Below are positions 25,672 to 36,139 of a DNA stretch of 64,000 nt, piece by piece (the first letter of the stretch is position 1; each line of letters starts with the position of its first letter). A program made the translations under genes and the position numbers. This stretch comes from Leifsonia sp. ALI-44-B (GTDB taxonomy: Bacteria > Actinomycetota > Actinomycetes > Actinomycetales > Microbacteriaceae). The stretch lies in the NCBI RefSeq assembly GCF_001984125.1, contig NZ_MTQL01000007.1, positions 1,736,001-1,800,000 on the forward strand, in the 5' to 3' direction. The notes under the pieces were generated by a model. It ran no database searches. It had not been told where the DNA came from and saw nothing but the letters and a program-made list of their open reading frames with translations.

Positions 25672-27141
25672 GTGGCAACACACCCCCTCGCACCCGACTG
25701 GCTGGCCCTGCCCGCCGACGCCAACGACTTAGGCGACGGCCTCTTCTCGGCCAACACCGAGCGCGACCAATACGGCCAGATCCAGGTGGCCGGTGTCACC
25801 GCGGGCGAGCTCGTCGAGACCTTCGGCACTCCTCTCTATGTGGTCGACGAGGCCGACGCCCGGGCCCGCGCCGCGCGCACGCTCGGCGCGTTCCGTTCGG
25901 CCGTTGCCGCGCGCGCCGCCTCTGGTGCCCGAGCCGAGGCGGCTGCCGACGCGCCCGCCGGCTCCACAGACACCCCCCGCGTGCCCGGTGTGACGATCTA
26001 TTACGCCGCAAAGGCGTTCCTGTCGGCCGAGGTCGCACGGTGGATGATCGAAGAGGGCCTCAACATCGATGTGTGCTCGGGTGGAGAGCTGGCCGTCGCT
26101 CTCGCCGCCGGCGCTCCGGCCGCGCGCCTCGGGTTCCACGGCAACAACAAGTCGCTGGCCGAGATCGAACGCGCCGTCGCGGCGGGCATCGGCACCATCG
26201 TGCTCGACAGCCTCGAAGAGATCGAGCGGGTCGCCGAGGCATCCGCTCGCCACGGGCGACGACAGGGAGTCCGCCTGCGGGTCAACAGCGGCGTTCACGC
26301 GCACACGCACGAATTCCTCGCCACCTCGCACGAAGACCAGAAGTTCGGGCTGCCGCTCACCGACACGGCCGCGGCCGTCGCCCAGATCCGCAGCCACGAG
26401 TCGCTCGACTTCCGCGGGCTGCACTGCCACATCGGCTCGCAGATCTTCGACGCGTCGGGCTTCGGCGAGTCGGCCGCACGCCTCCTCATCGCGCACCGAG
26501 AGCTCCTCGAGGGCGGGCCCGTGCCTGAACTCAACCTCGGGGGCGGTTTCGGCATCGCCTACACGACGGCCGACGACCCGCAGCCCATCGAACAGATCGC
26601 CGAGGGCATCGCCGAAGCCGTCTTCCGGGCCGCCGCCGATCTCGGCGTCGAGGTTCCCAATCTCGCCTTCGAGCCGGGGCGCAGCATCATCGGCCCCGCC
26701 GGCATGACCCTCTACACCGTCGGCACCCGCAAAGATGTCCACGTCGCGGGCGAGGACGGCTCGTCGTCGGTGCGCCGCTATTTGAGCGTCGACGGCGGCA
26801 TGAGCGATAACGCCCGTCCCTCCCTCTATGGCGCCGACTATTCGGTCCGCCTCGCCAACCGGGTCTCCGACGCGCCGGCCGCGCTCGTGCGACTCGCCGG
26901 AAAACACTGTGAATCCGGCGATATCGTCGTCAACGCCGACTACCTGCCGGGCGATGCCGCCTCGGGCGACATCGTCGCCGTGCCCGCGACGGGCGCCTAC
27001 TGCTGGTCCCTCGCGAGCAACTACAACTACCTCGGTCGCCCCGCCGTCGTCGCCGTCGTCGACGGCACCGCGCGCGTGATCGTTCGTGGCGAGACCGAGG
27101 CCGAACTACTGGCGCGCGACGCCGGATTGGACGCACGATGA
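25672..27141 (+). CDS. lysA: Diaminopimelate decarboxylase
   Basis: PLP enzyme converting meso-diaminopimelate to L-lysine, 489 residues. Visible are the PLP-lysine segment YYAAKAFLS (Lys about 113), the HIGSQI motif (about 253), GGGFGIAYT and EPGRSIIGPAG (about 333). An Ala/Gly-rich insert of about 30 residues sits just before the PLP-lysine strand. The GTG start has a weak ribosome-binding site. The stop overlaps the hom start (ATGA), linking lysine and threonine synthesis from aspartate semialdehyde. Confidence 0.96.
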   Translation: MATHPLAPDWLALPADANDLGDGLFSANTERDQYGQIQVAGVTAGELVETFGTPLYVVDEADARARAARTLGAFRSAVAARAASGARAEAAADAPAGSTDTPRVPGVTIYYAAKAFLSAEVARWMIEEGLNIDVCSGGELAVALAAGAPAARLGFHGNNKSLAEIERAVAAGIGTIVLDSLEEIERVAEASARHGRRQGVRLRVNSGVHAHTHEFLATSHEDQKFGLPLTDTAAAVAQIRSHESLDFRGLHCHIGSQIFDASGFGESAARLLIAHRELLEGGPVPELNLGGGFGIAYTTADDPQPIEQIAEGIAEAVFRAAADLGVEVPNLAFEPGRSIIGPAGMTLYTVGTRKDVHVAGEDGSSSVRRYLSVDGGMSDNARPSLYGADYSVRLANRVSDAPAALVRLAGKHCESGDIVVNADYLPGDAASGDIVAVPATGAYCWSLASNYNYLGRPAVVAVVDGTARVIVRGETEAELLARDAGLDAR

Positions 27142-28460
27142 TCGAATACCGCACGCTCCGGGTGGCCCTGTTGGGCGCCGGCTCCGTTGGCTCCCAGGTG
27201 GCGCGTCTGCTGCTCGAGAACCGCGAAGAGCTGGCGGCCCGATCGGGAGCCGACCTGCAGCTCGTGGGCATCGCCGTGCGCAACCTCGACGCCAAGCGCG
27301 ACGTCGAGCTGCCCGCCGAGCTCTATACGACCGACGCCGAGACGCTCATCGTGGGCGCCGACATCGTCATCGAGCTCATGGGTGGCATCGAACCCGCCAA
27401 GACGTATATCCTGCAGGCGCTGAACGCCGGTGCCGACGTCATCACGGGTAACAAGGCCCTCCTGGCCGAGCACGGCGCCGAGATCTTCGGTGCCGCCGAG
27501 CAGGTCGGGGCCGAGGTCTACTACGAGGCCGCGGTCGCCGCAGCCATCCCGATCATCCGCCCACTGCGCGACAGCCTCGCGGGCGACAACATCAAGCGCA
27601 TCCTGGCAATCGTCAACGGCAGCACGAACTACATCCTCGACCGCATGGATCGTTTCGGCGACAGCATGGCCGACGCCCAGAAGACCGCCTTCGAGCTGGG
27701 GTTCCTCGAGGCCGACCCGACGCTCGACGTCGAAGGTTACGACGCGGCGCAGAAAGCCACCCTGTTGGCCAGCCTCGCGTTCCACTCGAGCGTGCCCGCC
27801 AGCGGCGTGCACCGCGAGGGAATCAGCCAGATCACGCCCGAGCAGATCCAGGCGGCCAAAGACGCCGGCTATGTGATCAAGCTCCTGGCCATCGCCGAGC
27901 GCATCACCGACGAAGACGGCACCGAGGGTGTCTCGGCCCGGGTCTATCCCGCGCTCGTTGACCGCAATCATCCGCTCGCGTCGGTGCACGGCGGCAACAA
28001 CGCCGTCTTCGTCGAAGCAGAGGCAGCCGGCCCCCTCATGTTCTATGGCGCGGGAGCGGGCGGCGTGCAAACGGCCTCGGCCATCCTCGGCGACCTCGTC
28101 TCGGCCGCCCGCCGTCACGTCGCCGGCGGCCCCGGTCTCGGCGAGTCGACGCACGCCGACCTCCCACTCCTGCCCATCGGCAGTGTCACCACCAAGTATC
28201 AGATCAGCCTTCTCGTCACCGACCGTCCGGGCGTCCTCGCCCGGATCGCTGGCATCCTCAGCGACGGTGGCGTCTCGGTCGAAACGGTCCAGCAGACCGT
28301 CCAACCCGGCGAAGAAGACGACGCCACCGGCACCGCCACCCTGGTGATCGGAACCCACGCGGCCCGCGAGGCCGCGCTGCAGGCAACAGTCGAGGCGTTG
28401 ACGGCCAGCGAAGACACGCAGGCCGTCGTCAGTGTTCTACGAGTTGAAGGAGCCGAATAA
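27138..28460 (+). CDS. hom: Homoserine dehydrogenase
   Basis: NAD(P)H-dependent reduction of aspartate semialdehyde to homoserine, 440 residues. The N-terminus has the Rossmann motif [12 protein letters not shown], then NKALLAEHG and [11 protein letters not shown] of the catalytic domain with [19 protein letters not shown]-terminal ACT domain from about residue 355 ([17 protein letters not shown]) is expected to bind threonine for feedback inhibition. It overlaps lysA by ATGA and thrC by one base. Confidence 0.97.
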   Translation: MIEYRTLRVALLGAGSVGSQVARLLLENREELAARSGADLQLVGIAVRNLDAKRDVELPAELYTTDAETLIVGADIVIELMGGIEPAKTYILQALNAGADVITGNKALLAEHGAEIFGAAEQVGAEVYYEAAVAAAIPIIRPLRDSLAGDNIKRILAIVNGSTNYILDRMDRFGDSMADAQKTAFELGFLEADPTLDVEGYDAAQKATLLASLAFHSSVPASGVHREGISQITPEQIQAAKDAGYVIKLLAIAERITDEDGTEGVSARVYPALVDRNHPLASVHGGNNAVFVEAEAAGPLMFYGAGAGGVQTASAILGDLVSAARRHVAGGPGLGESTHADLPLLPIGSVTTKYQISLLVTDRPGVLARIAGILSDGGVSVETVQQTVQPGEEDDATGTATLVIGTHAAREAALQATVEALTASEDTQAVVSVLRVEGAE

Positions 28461-29545
28461 TGGCGAAGCAGTGGCGCGGAGTTCTGCACGAATACGCAGA
28501 CCGTCTCGACATCAGTGACAAGACCCCCATCATCAGCCTTGGCGAGGGTGGCACGCCGCTCATCGCCGCGCGGGCCCTCTCCGAGCGCACGGGCGCCCGC
28601 GTCTACGTGAAGTTCGAGGGCATGAACCCCACGGGCTCCTTCAAAGACCGCGGCATGACCATGGCCGTCTCGAAGGCCGTCGAACACGGCGCAAAGGCCA
28701 TCATCTGCGCCTCGACCGGCAACACGTCGGCCTCGGCCGCCGCCTATGCCGCGCACGCCGGAATCACGGCCGCCGTGCTCGTGCCCGAGGGCAAGATCGC
28801 CATGGGCAAGCTCAGCCAGGCCGTCGCCCACAACGGTCAGCTCATCCAGATCCAGGGCAACTTCGACGACTGCCTCGACATCGCGCGCGACCTCGCCGAG
28901 AACTACCCGGTTCACCTCGTCAACTCGGTCAACAACGACCGCATCGAGGGCCAGAAAACGGCAGCCTTCGAAATCGTTGAGGTGCTCGAAGACGCGCCCG
29001 ACTTCCATTTCATCCCCGTCGGCAACGCGGGCAATTACACCGCCTACACGCGCGGCTACAGCGAAGAGCTCGAGCGCGGCGCCACGACGAAGCTGCCCCG
29101 CATGTTCGGGTTCCAGGCCTCCGGCAGCGCGCCCATCGTGCGCGGTGAACTTGTTCGCCACCCCGAGACCATCGCCAGCGCCATTCGCATCGGCAACCCC
29201 GCCTCGTGGGAGCTCGCCCTCACGGCGCGCGAGAAGACCGACGGCTACTTCGGTGCCATCGACGACGACAAGATCCTGCTCGCGCAGAAGATCCTGGCCT
29301 CCGAGGTCGGCGTCTTCGTCGAGCCCGCGTCCGCCATCAGCGTCGCCGGCCTGCTTGAGCGCGCCGAAGCCGGCCAGGTTCCCGCGGGCAGCACCGTGGT
29401 GCTCACGGTCACCGGTCACGGGTTGAAAGACCCGCAGTGGGCCCTGCGCACGGAGGACGGCGGCCAGGTCACCCCCACCATCGTTCCCGTCGACACGGCC
29501 GAGGTCGCGAGCGTGCTCGGCCTCGTCGCCGCACCGCAGGCGTGA
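28460..29545 (+). CDS. thrC: Threonine synthase
   Basis: PLP enzyme converting O-phosphohomoserine to threonine, 361 residues, the short actinobacterial type. The PLP-lysine segment is [13 protein letters not shown], the phosphate-binding region [15 protein letters not shown], and a late glycine-rich [11 protein letters not shown] is present. The ATG shares one base with the hom stop, so translation is coupled. Gene order hom-thrC-thrB is standard for Actinobacteria. Confidence 0.97.
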   Translation: MAKQWRGVLHEYADRLDISDKTPIISLGEGGTPLIAARALSERTGARVYVKFEGMNPTGSFKDRGMTMAVSKAVEHGAKAIICASTGNTSASAAAYAAHAGITAAVLVPEGKIAMGKLSQAVAHNGQLIQIQGNFDDCLDIARDLAENYPVHLVNSVNNDRIEGQKTAAFEIVEVLEDAPDFHFIPVGNAGNYTAYTRGYSEELERGATTKLPRMFGFQASGSAPIVRGELVRHPETIASAIRIGNPASWELALTAREKTDGYFGAIDDDKILLAQKILASEVGVFVEPASAISVAGLLERAEAGQVPAGSTVVLTVTGHGLKDPQWALRTEDGGQVTPTIVPVDTAEVASVLGLVAAPQA

Positions 29546-29547
29546 CC

Positions 29548-30483
29548 ATGACCCCGCGCCGGGTGGCGGTGAAGGTTCCGGCCACCACCGCCAATCTCGG
29601 CCCCGGCTTCGACACGCTCGGTCTCGCGCTGAGCGTCTACGACGAACTCGACGTGCAGGTGCGCGACGAGCCCGGCGCCCACGTCACCGTGCACGGTGTC
29701 GGCGCGGGCGAAGTGCCCACCGACGAGAGCAACCTCGTCGTCTCGTCGATGGCCTACACGTTCGAGGCCATGGGGCGGCGCATGCCCGGCGTGAACGTCA
29801 CGGCGCACAACACCATCCCGCACGGGCGGGGGCTCGGTTCATCGGGCGCCGCCGTCGTCTCGGGCATCATGGCCGCGAAGGGGCTGCTGCAGGGCGACGT
29901 CGAGATCGACGCCGACACGCTGCTGCGCATCGCGACCGACCTCGAGGGCCACCCCGACAACGTGGCGCCGGCCCTGTTCGGCGGGCTCACGATCGCGTGG
30001 CTCACGACATCCGGGCCCAAGCAGAAGCGGCTCATCGTGCACCGCGGTGTCGCCCCGCTCGTCTTCGTACCGCAGTTCACCATGTCCACCAAGCTCGCGC
30101 GCAGCCTGCAGCCCGCCTCGGTGCCGCACGAAGACGCCATCTTCAACGTGTCCCGCTCGGCGCTGCTCATCGCGGCCCTCACGCAGAGCCCTGAGCTCAT
30201 GCTCGCGGCCACCGAAGACAAGCTGCACCAGAACTACCGCGCGGCCGCCATGCCCGAAACGGCCAAGCTCGTCACCCTGCTGCGCAACGCCGGTTACGCG
30301 GCCGTCGTCTCGGGTGCCGGGCCCTCCATCCTCGTGCTGGCGGATGGCCCCGGCCAACGTCTCGCGGCCGCCGAACTCGTCGCCACCCAGGCCGACACGC
30401 CGTGGCAGGCCCTGATGCTCGCGGTCGACTTCAAGGGTGCGACCGTGACGCCGGTCGACGACGACGAGAGCCCCGCCCAGTAG
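29548..30483 (+). CDS. thrB: Homoserine kinase
   Basis: GHMP-family kinase phosphorylating homoserine, 311 residues. The ATP loop is IPHGRGLGSSGAAVVSG (about 90-106); the N-terminal PATTANLGPGFDTLGLAL and the C-terminal AVVSGAGPSILVL are also diagnostic. The start could be this ATG (GCAGG seven bases upstream) or a GTG six bases earlier that overlaps the thrC stop. It is the last gene of the lysA-hom-thrC-thrB unit. Confidence 0.96.
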   Translation: MTPRRVAVKVPATTANLGPGFDTLGLALSVYDELDVQVRDEPGAHVTVHGVGAGEVPTDESNLVVSSMAYTFEAMGRRMPGVNVTAHNTIPHGRGLGSSGAAVVSGIMAAKGLLQGDVEIDADTLLRIATDLEGHPDNVAPALFGGLTIAWLTTSGPKQKRLIVHRGVAPLVFVPQFTMSTKLARSLQPASVPHEDAIFNVSRSALLIAALTQSPELMLAATEDKLHQNYRAAAMPETAKLVTLLRNAGYAAVVSGAGPSILVLADGPGQRLAAAELVATQADTPWQALMLAVDFKGATVTPVDDDESPAQ

Positions 30484-30776
30484 TTCGGATGCGGCATCCG
30501 ACACGCAAGCGCAACCCCCGGTGCGTGTGGCGGGCCGCCCGAAGTTTGAGTGCTACAGTGGTAGCGATCCCGGGGGAAATGCCGATCAGGTAAATCTGTC
30601 CGCCGGGTGAATCCGCACATTCAATGCTGTTGCCTCCGCAACGTGTGCTCTCTACCGTGTTCACTCGAACGTTCTCTTTCCGGTAGGCACGTGCAGGAGA
30701 AGCCCCCAGACGCGTAGGCAACCGGCGCTCCCGACGAGCCGTATGCGCCCGGGCGGGGGGAAGGAAAATACTTTTC
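30484..30776 (+). promoter_or_regulatory. Long leader/promoter region of rho
   Basis: This 293-bp gap between thrB and rho contains a TACAGT -10 candidate at 30554-30559 inside a GCTAC/GTAGC hairpin. It also has a four-codon ORF (MPIR, 30579-30593) right after GGGGGA, and a GTTGC/GCAAC hairpin at 30629-30642. A long leader is expected for rho, which is autoregulated in many bacteria. The elements are read by eye and unproven. Confidence 0.4.
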
Positions 30777-33083
30777 GTGACTGACGTCAACATCCACACA
30801 CCCGTGGAATCCGGCGCTCCGCTGACCTCGCTCAAAGTGGCAGACCTCCAGGTCCTCGCCGTGCAGCTAGGCATTCCGGGCGCATCCAAACTCCGCAAGG
30901 GAGCCCTCGTCGAGGCGATCCAGGCAGCGCAGGGCGGCGCACAGCCGACCATCGCGGCCGAAGGCTCCGTCGTCGCACCCGCGACCGACGCGGTCCAGGT
31001 TCCCGAGTCGGCGGCCGCTCTCACGGCCGACAGCGTGGCAACCCAGCTGCCCGCCACCGAGCAGGCACCCGAAACCGCCGCCGCGCCGGCTCGCAAGCGC
31101 GCGCCTCGCCGTGCCACGACGCAGACCGCTCTCGAGGGTGCCCAGGCGCCCGCGACGGGCCCCGTCTCGGCGGTCGGCCACGTGAACGCCGACCAGCCCG
31201 CGCAGATCCCCGCGACTCCGGCCAACGACGCGGTCGCCGCCGCGGCAGAGACCGGCTCCGACACGCAGAACGACTCGGCCCAGAACGGCTCGGACGCCAC
31301 CAACGGCGCCGACGCATCGTCCACCGACGAGCCCCGCCGCGGCAACCGTCGCCAGCGCGGCAACCGCGCCGAGCGCGGCACCGAGCAGGAAACGCTCCCC
31401 GACCTCGGCATCGAGCTGCCCAACGAGCCGCGCAAGAACGGCCGCAAGCAGAACGACAACGCCGACCAGGGCGACGAGCCCACAGGCCGCGGGCGCAGCC
31501 GCAACACCCGCCAGGGCCGCGCGGCTCAGGGTGCCGACGCGCAGTCGTCCGACCAGGCCGACGACAAGCAGCAGAACGACGACGCCTCCGACCTTCAGGG
31601 TGGCGAGACCGAGGGCGACAACGGCCAGGGCGAGCGCCAGGGCCGCGGCCGCAACCGCAACCGCGCCCGCAACGGGGAGGGCGACAACGCCCAGAACGCC
31701 GGCAACGGCCGCGACAACAACGCTCGCGCCGACCGCGCCGACAACCGCGCCGACGCTCGCGCCGACCGCGCCGATGACAAGAACAACGGCAACCCCCGTC
31801 AGCAGGGCCCCGCAGCGGGTCAGGACGACGAGGCCGGCCGTGGCCGCGGGCGCTACCGCGACCGCAAGCGTGGCCGCAACGGCGAAGACATCGAGCCCGA
31901 GATCGCCGAAGACGACGTCCTCATCCCCGTGGCCGGCATCCTCGACGTGCTCGACAACTACGCGTTCGTGCGCACCACCGGCTACCTCGCCGGCCCGAGC
32001 GACGTCTACGTCTCGCTCGGCCAGGTCAAGAAGTACGGCCTGCGCAAGGGTGACGCCGTGGTCGGAGCCATCCGTCAGCCGCGCGAGAACGAGAACAACG
32101 CTCGCCAGAAGTACAACGCGATCGTCAAGGTCGACTCCGTCAACGGCCTGAGCGTCGAAGACGCCGTCGAGCGCGTCGAGTTCGGCAACCTCACGCCGCT
32201 CTACCCGCAGGAGCGTCTGCGCCTCGAGACCGAGCCCAACAAGCTCACGCAGCGCATCATCGACCTGGTCGCTCCGATCGGCAAGGGCCAGCGCGGCCTG
32301 ATCGTCGCGCCCCCCAAGGCCGGCAAGACCATCGTGCTGCAGCAGATCGCCAACGCCATCGCGACGAACAACCCCGAGGTGCACCTCATGGTCGTCCTCG
32401 TGGACGAGCGTCCCGAAGAAGTCACCGACATGCAGCGCACGGTCAAGGGCGAGGTCATCGCCTCCACGTTCGACCGTCCGGCCGAAGACCACACCACGGT
32501 CGCCGAGCTGGCCATCGAGCGCGCCAAGCGTCTCGTCGAGCTGGGCCACGACGTCGTCGTGTTGCTCGACTCGATCACGCGCCTCGGCCGCGCCTACAAC
32601 CTGGCCGCGCCCACCTCGGGTCGTGTCCTCTCCGGTGGTGTCGACGCCGCGGCGCTCTACCCGCCGAAGCGTTTCTTCGGAGCCGCCCGCAACATCGAGA
32701 ACGGTGGATCTCTCACCATCCTCGCCACGGCTCTCGTCGAGACCGGGTCCAAGATGGACGAGGTCATCTTCGAAGAGTTCAAGGGCACGGGCAACTCCGA
32801 GCTGCGCCTCAGCCGTCAGCTCGCCGACAAGCGCATCTTCCCGGCCGTCGACGTCAACGCGTCGTCCACTCGCCGCGAAGAGATGCTGCTCGGCGCCGAC
32901 GAGGTCAAGGTCACGTGGAAGCTGCGTCGCGCCCTCGCGGGACTCGACCAGCAGCAGGCCCTCGAGGTCGTCCTCGGCAAGCTGAAGGAGACCTCGTCCA
33001 ACGTCGAGTTCCTCGTGCAGATGCAGAAGACCATGCCGCAGCCGACGGGCCACAGCCACAGCCACGAGCGCGACCACCGCTAG
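30777..33083 (+). CDS. rho: Transcription termination factor Rho
   Basis: RNA-dependent hexameric helicase ending transcription, 768 residues (E. coli Rho has 419). Order: an N-terminal SAP-like Rho_N segment ([18 protein letters not shown], about 15-50); about 320 residues of disordered Ala/Arg/Asn/Asp-rich sequence; an RNA-binding cold-shock domain from about 376; then the RecA-like ATPase with P-loop APPKAGKT (about 512) and [11 protein letters not shown]. Long inserts are typical of actinobacterial Rho and aid RNA binding. GTG start with GGGGGGAAGGA upstream. Confidence 0.98.
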   Translation: MTDVNIHTPVESGAPLTSLKVADLQVLAVQLGIPGASKLRKGALVEAIQAAQGGAQPTIAAEGSVVAPATDAVQVPESAAALTADSVATQLPATEQAPETAAAPARKRAPRRATTQTALEGAQAPATGPVSAVGHVNADQPAQIPATPANDAVAAAAETGSDTQNDSAQNGSDATNGADASSTDEPRRGNRRQRGNRAERGTEQETLPDLGIELPNEPRKNGRKQNDNADQGDEPTGRGRSRNTRQGRAAQGADAQSSDQADDKQQNDDASDLQGGETEGDNGQGERQGRGRNRNRARNGEGDNAQNAGNGRDNNARADRADNRADARADRADDKNNGNPRQQGPAAGQDDEAGRGRGRYRDRKRGRNGEDIEPEIAEDDVLIPVAGILDVLDNYAFVRTTGYLAGPSDVYVSLGQVKKYGLRKGDAVVGAIRQPRENENNARQKYNAIVKVDSVNGLSVEDAVERVEFGNLTPLYPQERLRLETEPNKLTQRIIDLVAPIGKGQRGLIVAPPKAGKTIVLQQIANAIATNNPEVHLMVVLVDERPEEVTDMQRTVKGEVIASTFDRPAEDHTTVAELAIERAKRLVELGHDVVVLLDSITRLGRAYNLAAPTSGRVLSGGVDAAALYPPKRFFGAARNIENGGSLTILATALVETGSKMDEVIFEEFKGTGNSELRLSRQLADKRIFPAVDVNASSTRREEMLLGADEVKVTWKLRRALAGLDQQQALEVVLGKLKETSSNVEFLVQMQKTMPQPTGHSHSHERDHR

Positions 33084-33093
33084 CCTTCTCACC

Positions 33094-33146
33094 GAACCCG
33101 CCTGACCCCTGGCATCCGCTCTGGATGCTTTCGGTCAGGCGGGTTC
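33094..33146 (+). terminator. Terminator hairpin after rho
   Basis: GAACCCGCCTGACC pairs with GGTCAGGCGGGTTC in a perfect 14-bp outer stem. Inside it, GCATCC and GGATGC form a 6-bp inner stem. It follows the rho stop by 11 bp and precedes prfA. Confidence 0.85.
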
Positions 33147-33184
33147 TCTGATGGGGCAGGATGGTTCAACGGGAGGAAAGCGAC

Positions 33185-34264
33185 ATGTTCGAATCGGTAC
33201 AGGTGCTGCTCGACGAGCACAAAGACCTGCAAGACCAATTGGCCGACCCGGCGGTTCACGCCGACCCGGCACGCTCGAAGAAGATCAACCGGCGCTATGC
33301 CGAGTTGTCGCGCATCCAGGCGGCGTACAACACCTGGCACCAGGCGCAGGAAGATCTGGCGGCCGCTCGCGAGCTGGCCAAAGAGGACGAGGCCTTCGCC
33401 GAAGAGGTGCCCGGGCTCGAAGAGCATCTCGCCACCTCGCAGGAGAAGCTCCGCCGCCTTCTGATCCCGCGCGACCCGGATGACGGGCGCGACGTGATCA
33501 TGGAGATCAAGGGTGGCGAGGGCGGGGCCGAGAGCGCCCTGTTCGCCGCCGACCTGCTGCGCATGTACATGCACTATGCCGAATCGAAGGGCTGGAAGAC
33601 GGAGCTCCTCGAGCGCACCGAATCCGACCTCGGCGGCTACAAAGACGTGCAGGTGGCCATCAAGTCGAACGCCACCGACCCGTCGCAGGGCGTCTGGGCT
33701 CACCTCAAGTACGAGGGTGGCGTGCACCGCGTGCAGCGCGTTCCCGCGACCGAGTCGCAGGGACGCATCCACACCTCGACGACGGGTGTCCTCGTCTTCC
33801 CCGAGGTCGACGCACCCGAAGAGGTCGAGATCAGCCAGAACGACCTGAAGATCGACGTGTACCGCTCGTCGGGCCCCGGCGGACAGTCCGTGAACACGAC
33901 CGACTCGGCCGTGCGCATCACGCACCTTCCCACGGGCATCACGGTGGCGATGCAGAACGAGAAGAGCCAGCTGCAGAACCGCGAGGCCGGTATGCGCGTG
34001 CTGCGCGCCCGCATCCTGGCACGTCAGCAGGAGGAGCAGGCGGCTCTCGATAGCGCGGCCCGCAAGACCCAGATCCGCACCATGGACCGTTCCGAGCGCA
34101 TCCGCACGTACAACTTCCCCGAGAACCGCATCGCGGATCACCGCACGGGATACAAGGCGTACAACCTCGACTCGGTCATGAACGGTGCGCTCGAGCCCGT
34201 CATCGAATCGGCGATCCTCGCCGACGAAGAGGCCCGGCTCGCCGATATCGGCGACCAGAGCTAG
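33185..34264 (+). CDS. prfA: Peptide chain release factor 1
   Basis: Ends translation at UAA and UAG codons, 359 residues. The codon-recognition tripeptide PAT (about 187-189) identifies RF1 rather than RF2 (SPF), and the catalytic GGQ lies in [13 protein letters not shown] (about 232-234). GGGAGGAAAG precedes the ATG. In mycobacteria rpmE lies between rho and prfA; here only about 100 bp separate them and there is no rpmE. Its partner methylase gene prmC is displaced 1.9 kb downstream by cysE-cysK. Confidence 0.97.
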   Translation: MFESVQVLLDEHKDLQDQLADPAVHADPARSKKINRRYAELSRIQAAYNTWHQAQEDLAAARELAKEDEAFAEEVPGLEEHLATSQEKLRRLLIPRDPDDGRDVIMEIKGGEGGAESALFAADLLRMYMHYAESKGWKTELLERTESDLGGYKDVQVAIKSNATDPSQGVWAHLKYEGGVHRVQRVPATESQGRIHTSTTGVLVFPEVDAPEEVEISQNDLKIDVYRSSGPGGQSVNTTDSAVRITHLPTGITVAMQNEKSQLQNREAGMRVLRARILARQQEEQAALDSAARKTQIRTMDRSERIRTYNFPENRIADHRTGYKAYNLDSVMNGALEPVIESAILADEEARLADIGDQS

Positions 34265-34287
34265 TCGAAACAACCCCGCCACATCGA

Positions 34288-34323
34288 CAGAAGGCCGACC
34301 CGATCATCCGGGTCGGCCTTCTG
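34288..34323. terminator. Strong hairpin terminator between prfA and cysE
   Basis: CAGAAGGCCGACCCG and CGGGTCGGCCTTCTG form a perfect 15-bp stem with a 6-nt loop. It begins 24 bp after the prfA stop and lies between convergent prfA and cysE, so it may work on both strands. Confidence 0.92.
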
Positions 34324-34399
34324 CGTTGGATTGTGTCGATCGTGAAGAGAGCTCCTGATCCGCCAGCGGTGATCGCCCGGGTCAGCGCATCGCGGGCAG

Positions 34400-34984
34400 T
34401 CAGTCGGCGGCGGGAGCTGCTTCGGCGTCGTCGCCCAACTGGGCGCGCTCGATGGGCGATGCCTGGTCGCGCGGCCGGGCCGTCGCCGGGATGCCCGTGA
34501 TGATCGAATGCGGGGGAGCGTCACGCGTGACGACGGCATTCGCGCCGACGACCGAATGCGCACCGATGACGATATCGCCCAGAACCTTCGCACCGGCCCC
34601 GATCATCACGCCGTCGCCGATCGTCGGATGGCGCTTCTGCCGCCCGAGGCTCTTCCCGCCGAGCGTCACGCCGTGATAGATCATCACATCGTCACCCACG
34701 ACGGCGGTCTCGCCGATGACCACGCCCATGCCGTGGTCGATGAAGAAGCGTCGGCCGATGCGCGCGCCCGGGTGAATCTCGATGCCCGTCAGGAAGCGCG
34801 CGAAAGCCGACCCGGCGCGGGCGGGCAAGCGGATGCCGCGCCGCCACAGCCGCGCGTTGAACCGGTGTGCCCACACGGCGTGCAAGCCGGGGTAGGTCAG
34901 GAAGATCTCCACCCGGCCGCGCGCGGCAGGATCGTGCACGCGCGCGGCTGTCAGGTCTTCCCTGATGCGGGTGAAAACACTCAT
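34400..34984 (-). CDS. cysE: Serine O-acetyltransferase
   Basis: Makes O-acetylserine from serine and acetyl-CoA, 194 residues. The C-terminal left-handed beta-helix hexapeptides are clear ([39 protein letters not shown]). The catalytic His/Asp region is FIDHGMGV. It ends with an Asp/Ala-rich tail. The gene lies 12 bp downstream of cysK, whose enzyme uses its product, so the two form a cysteine-synthesis operon. Confidence 0.96.
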   Translation of the reverse strand: MSVFTRIREDLTAARVHDPAARGRVEIFLTYPGLHAVWAHRFNARLWRRGIRLPARAGSAFARFLTGIEIHPGARIGRRFFIDHGMGVVIGETAVVGDDVMIYHGVTLGGKSLGRQKRHPTIGDGVMIGAGAKVLGDIVIGAHSVVGANAVVTRDAPPHSIITGIPATARPRDQASPIERAQLGDDAEAAPAAD

Positions 34985-34996
34985 AGAGTGTCGAGC

Positions 34997-35935
34997 CTAG
35001 TCGCTGAGACCGGCCCAGAGAGGCGTTGAGATGTAGCGCTCACCGGTGTCGCACACGATGGCGACGATCTTCTTGCCGGCGTTCTCGGGGCGCTTGGCGA
35101 GCTCGCGGGCCGCCCAGATGATGGCGCCGGAGGAGATGCCCGCGAGGATGCCCTCTTCGGCGGCCAGACGCTTGGCCACGTCGATCGAGTCCTCGAACGA
35201 GACGTCGATAACCTCGTCGTACACGGTGGTGTCGAGGATCTCGGGGATGAAGTTCGCGCCGATGCCCTGGATCTTGTGCGGCCCGGGCTTGCCACCGTTC
35301 AGGATGGGGGAGTCAAGCGGTTCGACGGCGACGATCTGCACGTCGGGCTTCAGCTCCTTCAGCACTTGGCCGACGCCCGTGATGGTTCCGCCCGTTCCGA
35401 CACCCGCGATGAAGATGTCGACGTCGCCGTCGGTGTCGCGCCAGATCTCCTGCGCCGTGGTCTTGCGGTGGATCTCGGCGTTGGCCTCGTTGGCGAACTG
35501 CTTGGCCCAGATGGCGCCGGGCGTCTCGTCGACGATCTCTTTCGCCTTCTCGACGGCGCCCTTCATGCCGAGGGCCGGTTCGGTGAGCACGAGTTCGGCG
35601 CCGAAGGCGCGCAGCAGCACGCGGCGCTCCTGGCTCATCGAGGACGGCATCGTGAGGATGACTTTGTAGCCGCGGGCCGCTCCGACGAGGGCCAGTGCGA
35701 TTCCGGTGTTGCCGCTCGTGCCTTCGACGATCGTTCCACCGGGCTTCAGGGCACCGGATGCTTCGGCGGCGTCGACGATCGCGACGCCGAGGCGGTCTTT
35801 CACGCTCGACCCGGGGTTGTAGTACTCGAGTTTGGCGAGCACGGTCGCGCCGGCGCCATCCGTTACCCGGTTGAGCTGCACCAGCGGCGTGTTGCCGAAC
35901 GCCTCGGTGATGTTCGAATAGATCTTGCCTGCCAC
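34997..35935 (-). CDS. cysK: Cysteine synthase A (O-acetylserine sulfhydrylase)
   Basis: PLP enzyme joining O-acetylserine and sulfide to give cysteine, 312 residues. The PLP-lysine lies in SSVKDRLG (Lys about 46), the substrate loop is GTSGNTG (about 72), and the phosphate loop is GVGTGGT. The start is GTG after GGGAGGCAGATC. A TAGGCT -10 at 36002-36007 (minus strand) and a large inverted repeat just upstream suggest a regulated promoter. First gene of cysK-cysE, inserted between prfA and prmC in the opposite direction. Confidence 0.97.
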   Translation of the reverse strand: MAGKIYSNITEAFGNTPLVQLNRVTDGAGATVLAKLEYYNPGSSVKDRLGVAIVDAAEASGALKPGGTIVEGTSGNTGIALALVGAARGYKVILTMPSSMSQERRVLLRAFGAELVLTEPALGMKGAVEKAKEIVDETPGAIWAKQFANEANAEIHRKTTAQEIWRDTDGDVDIFIAGVGTGGTITGVGQVLKELKPDVQIVAVEPLDSPILNGGKPGPHKIQGIGANFIPEILDTTVYDEVIDVSFEDSIDVAKRLAAEEGILAGISSGAIIWAARELAKRPENAGKKIVAIVCDTGERYISTPLWAGLSD

Positions 35936-36031
35936 GATCTGCCTCCCTGTGCGGTGTGCCGCACGACATCCTTCTGGTGCACGCCGCTCGGCGCACCCTC
36001 AAGCCTATTCGCGTGAATGGGGTTTGGGACC

Positions 36032-36056
36032 AAGATGACGAGACGTTCGTCATCTT
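36032..36056. promoter_or_regulatory. 10-bp-arm inverted repeat upstream of cysK
   Basis: AAGATGACGA, a 5-base GACGT spacer, and TCGTCATCTT form a perfect inverted repeat. It lies in the cysK-prmC divergent space, directly upstream of the likely cysK -35 region, about 40-60 bases before the predicted transcription start. That position fits an activator site. A terminator is unlikely because both flanking genes point away. Confidence 0.65.
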
Positions 36057-36139
36057 CCCGGCTGGGGGCCGAGATGAGTGTTTCCCGCCTCTGCGCTAGG
36101 CTTCCCGGCGGAACGGTCGCCGTCAACGGCCGTCAGCGT

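Noticed and set aside
30867-33092. A 741-codon open frame antisense to rho
   Set aside because: It lies wholly opposite rho, is rich in Leu/Val/Gly from reversed GC-rich codons, and has no recognisable motif.
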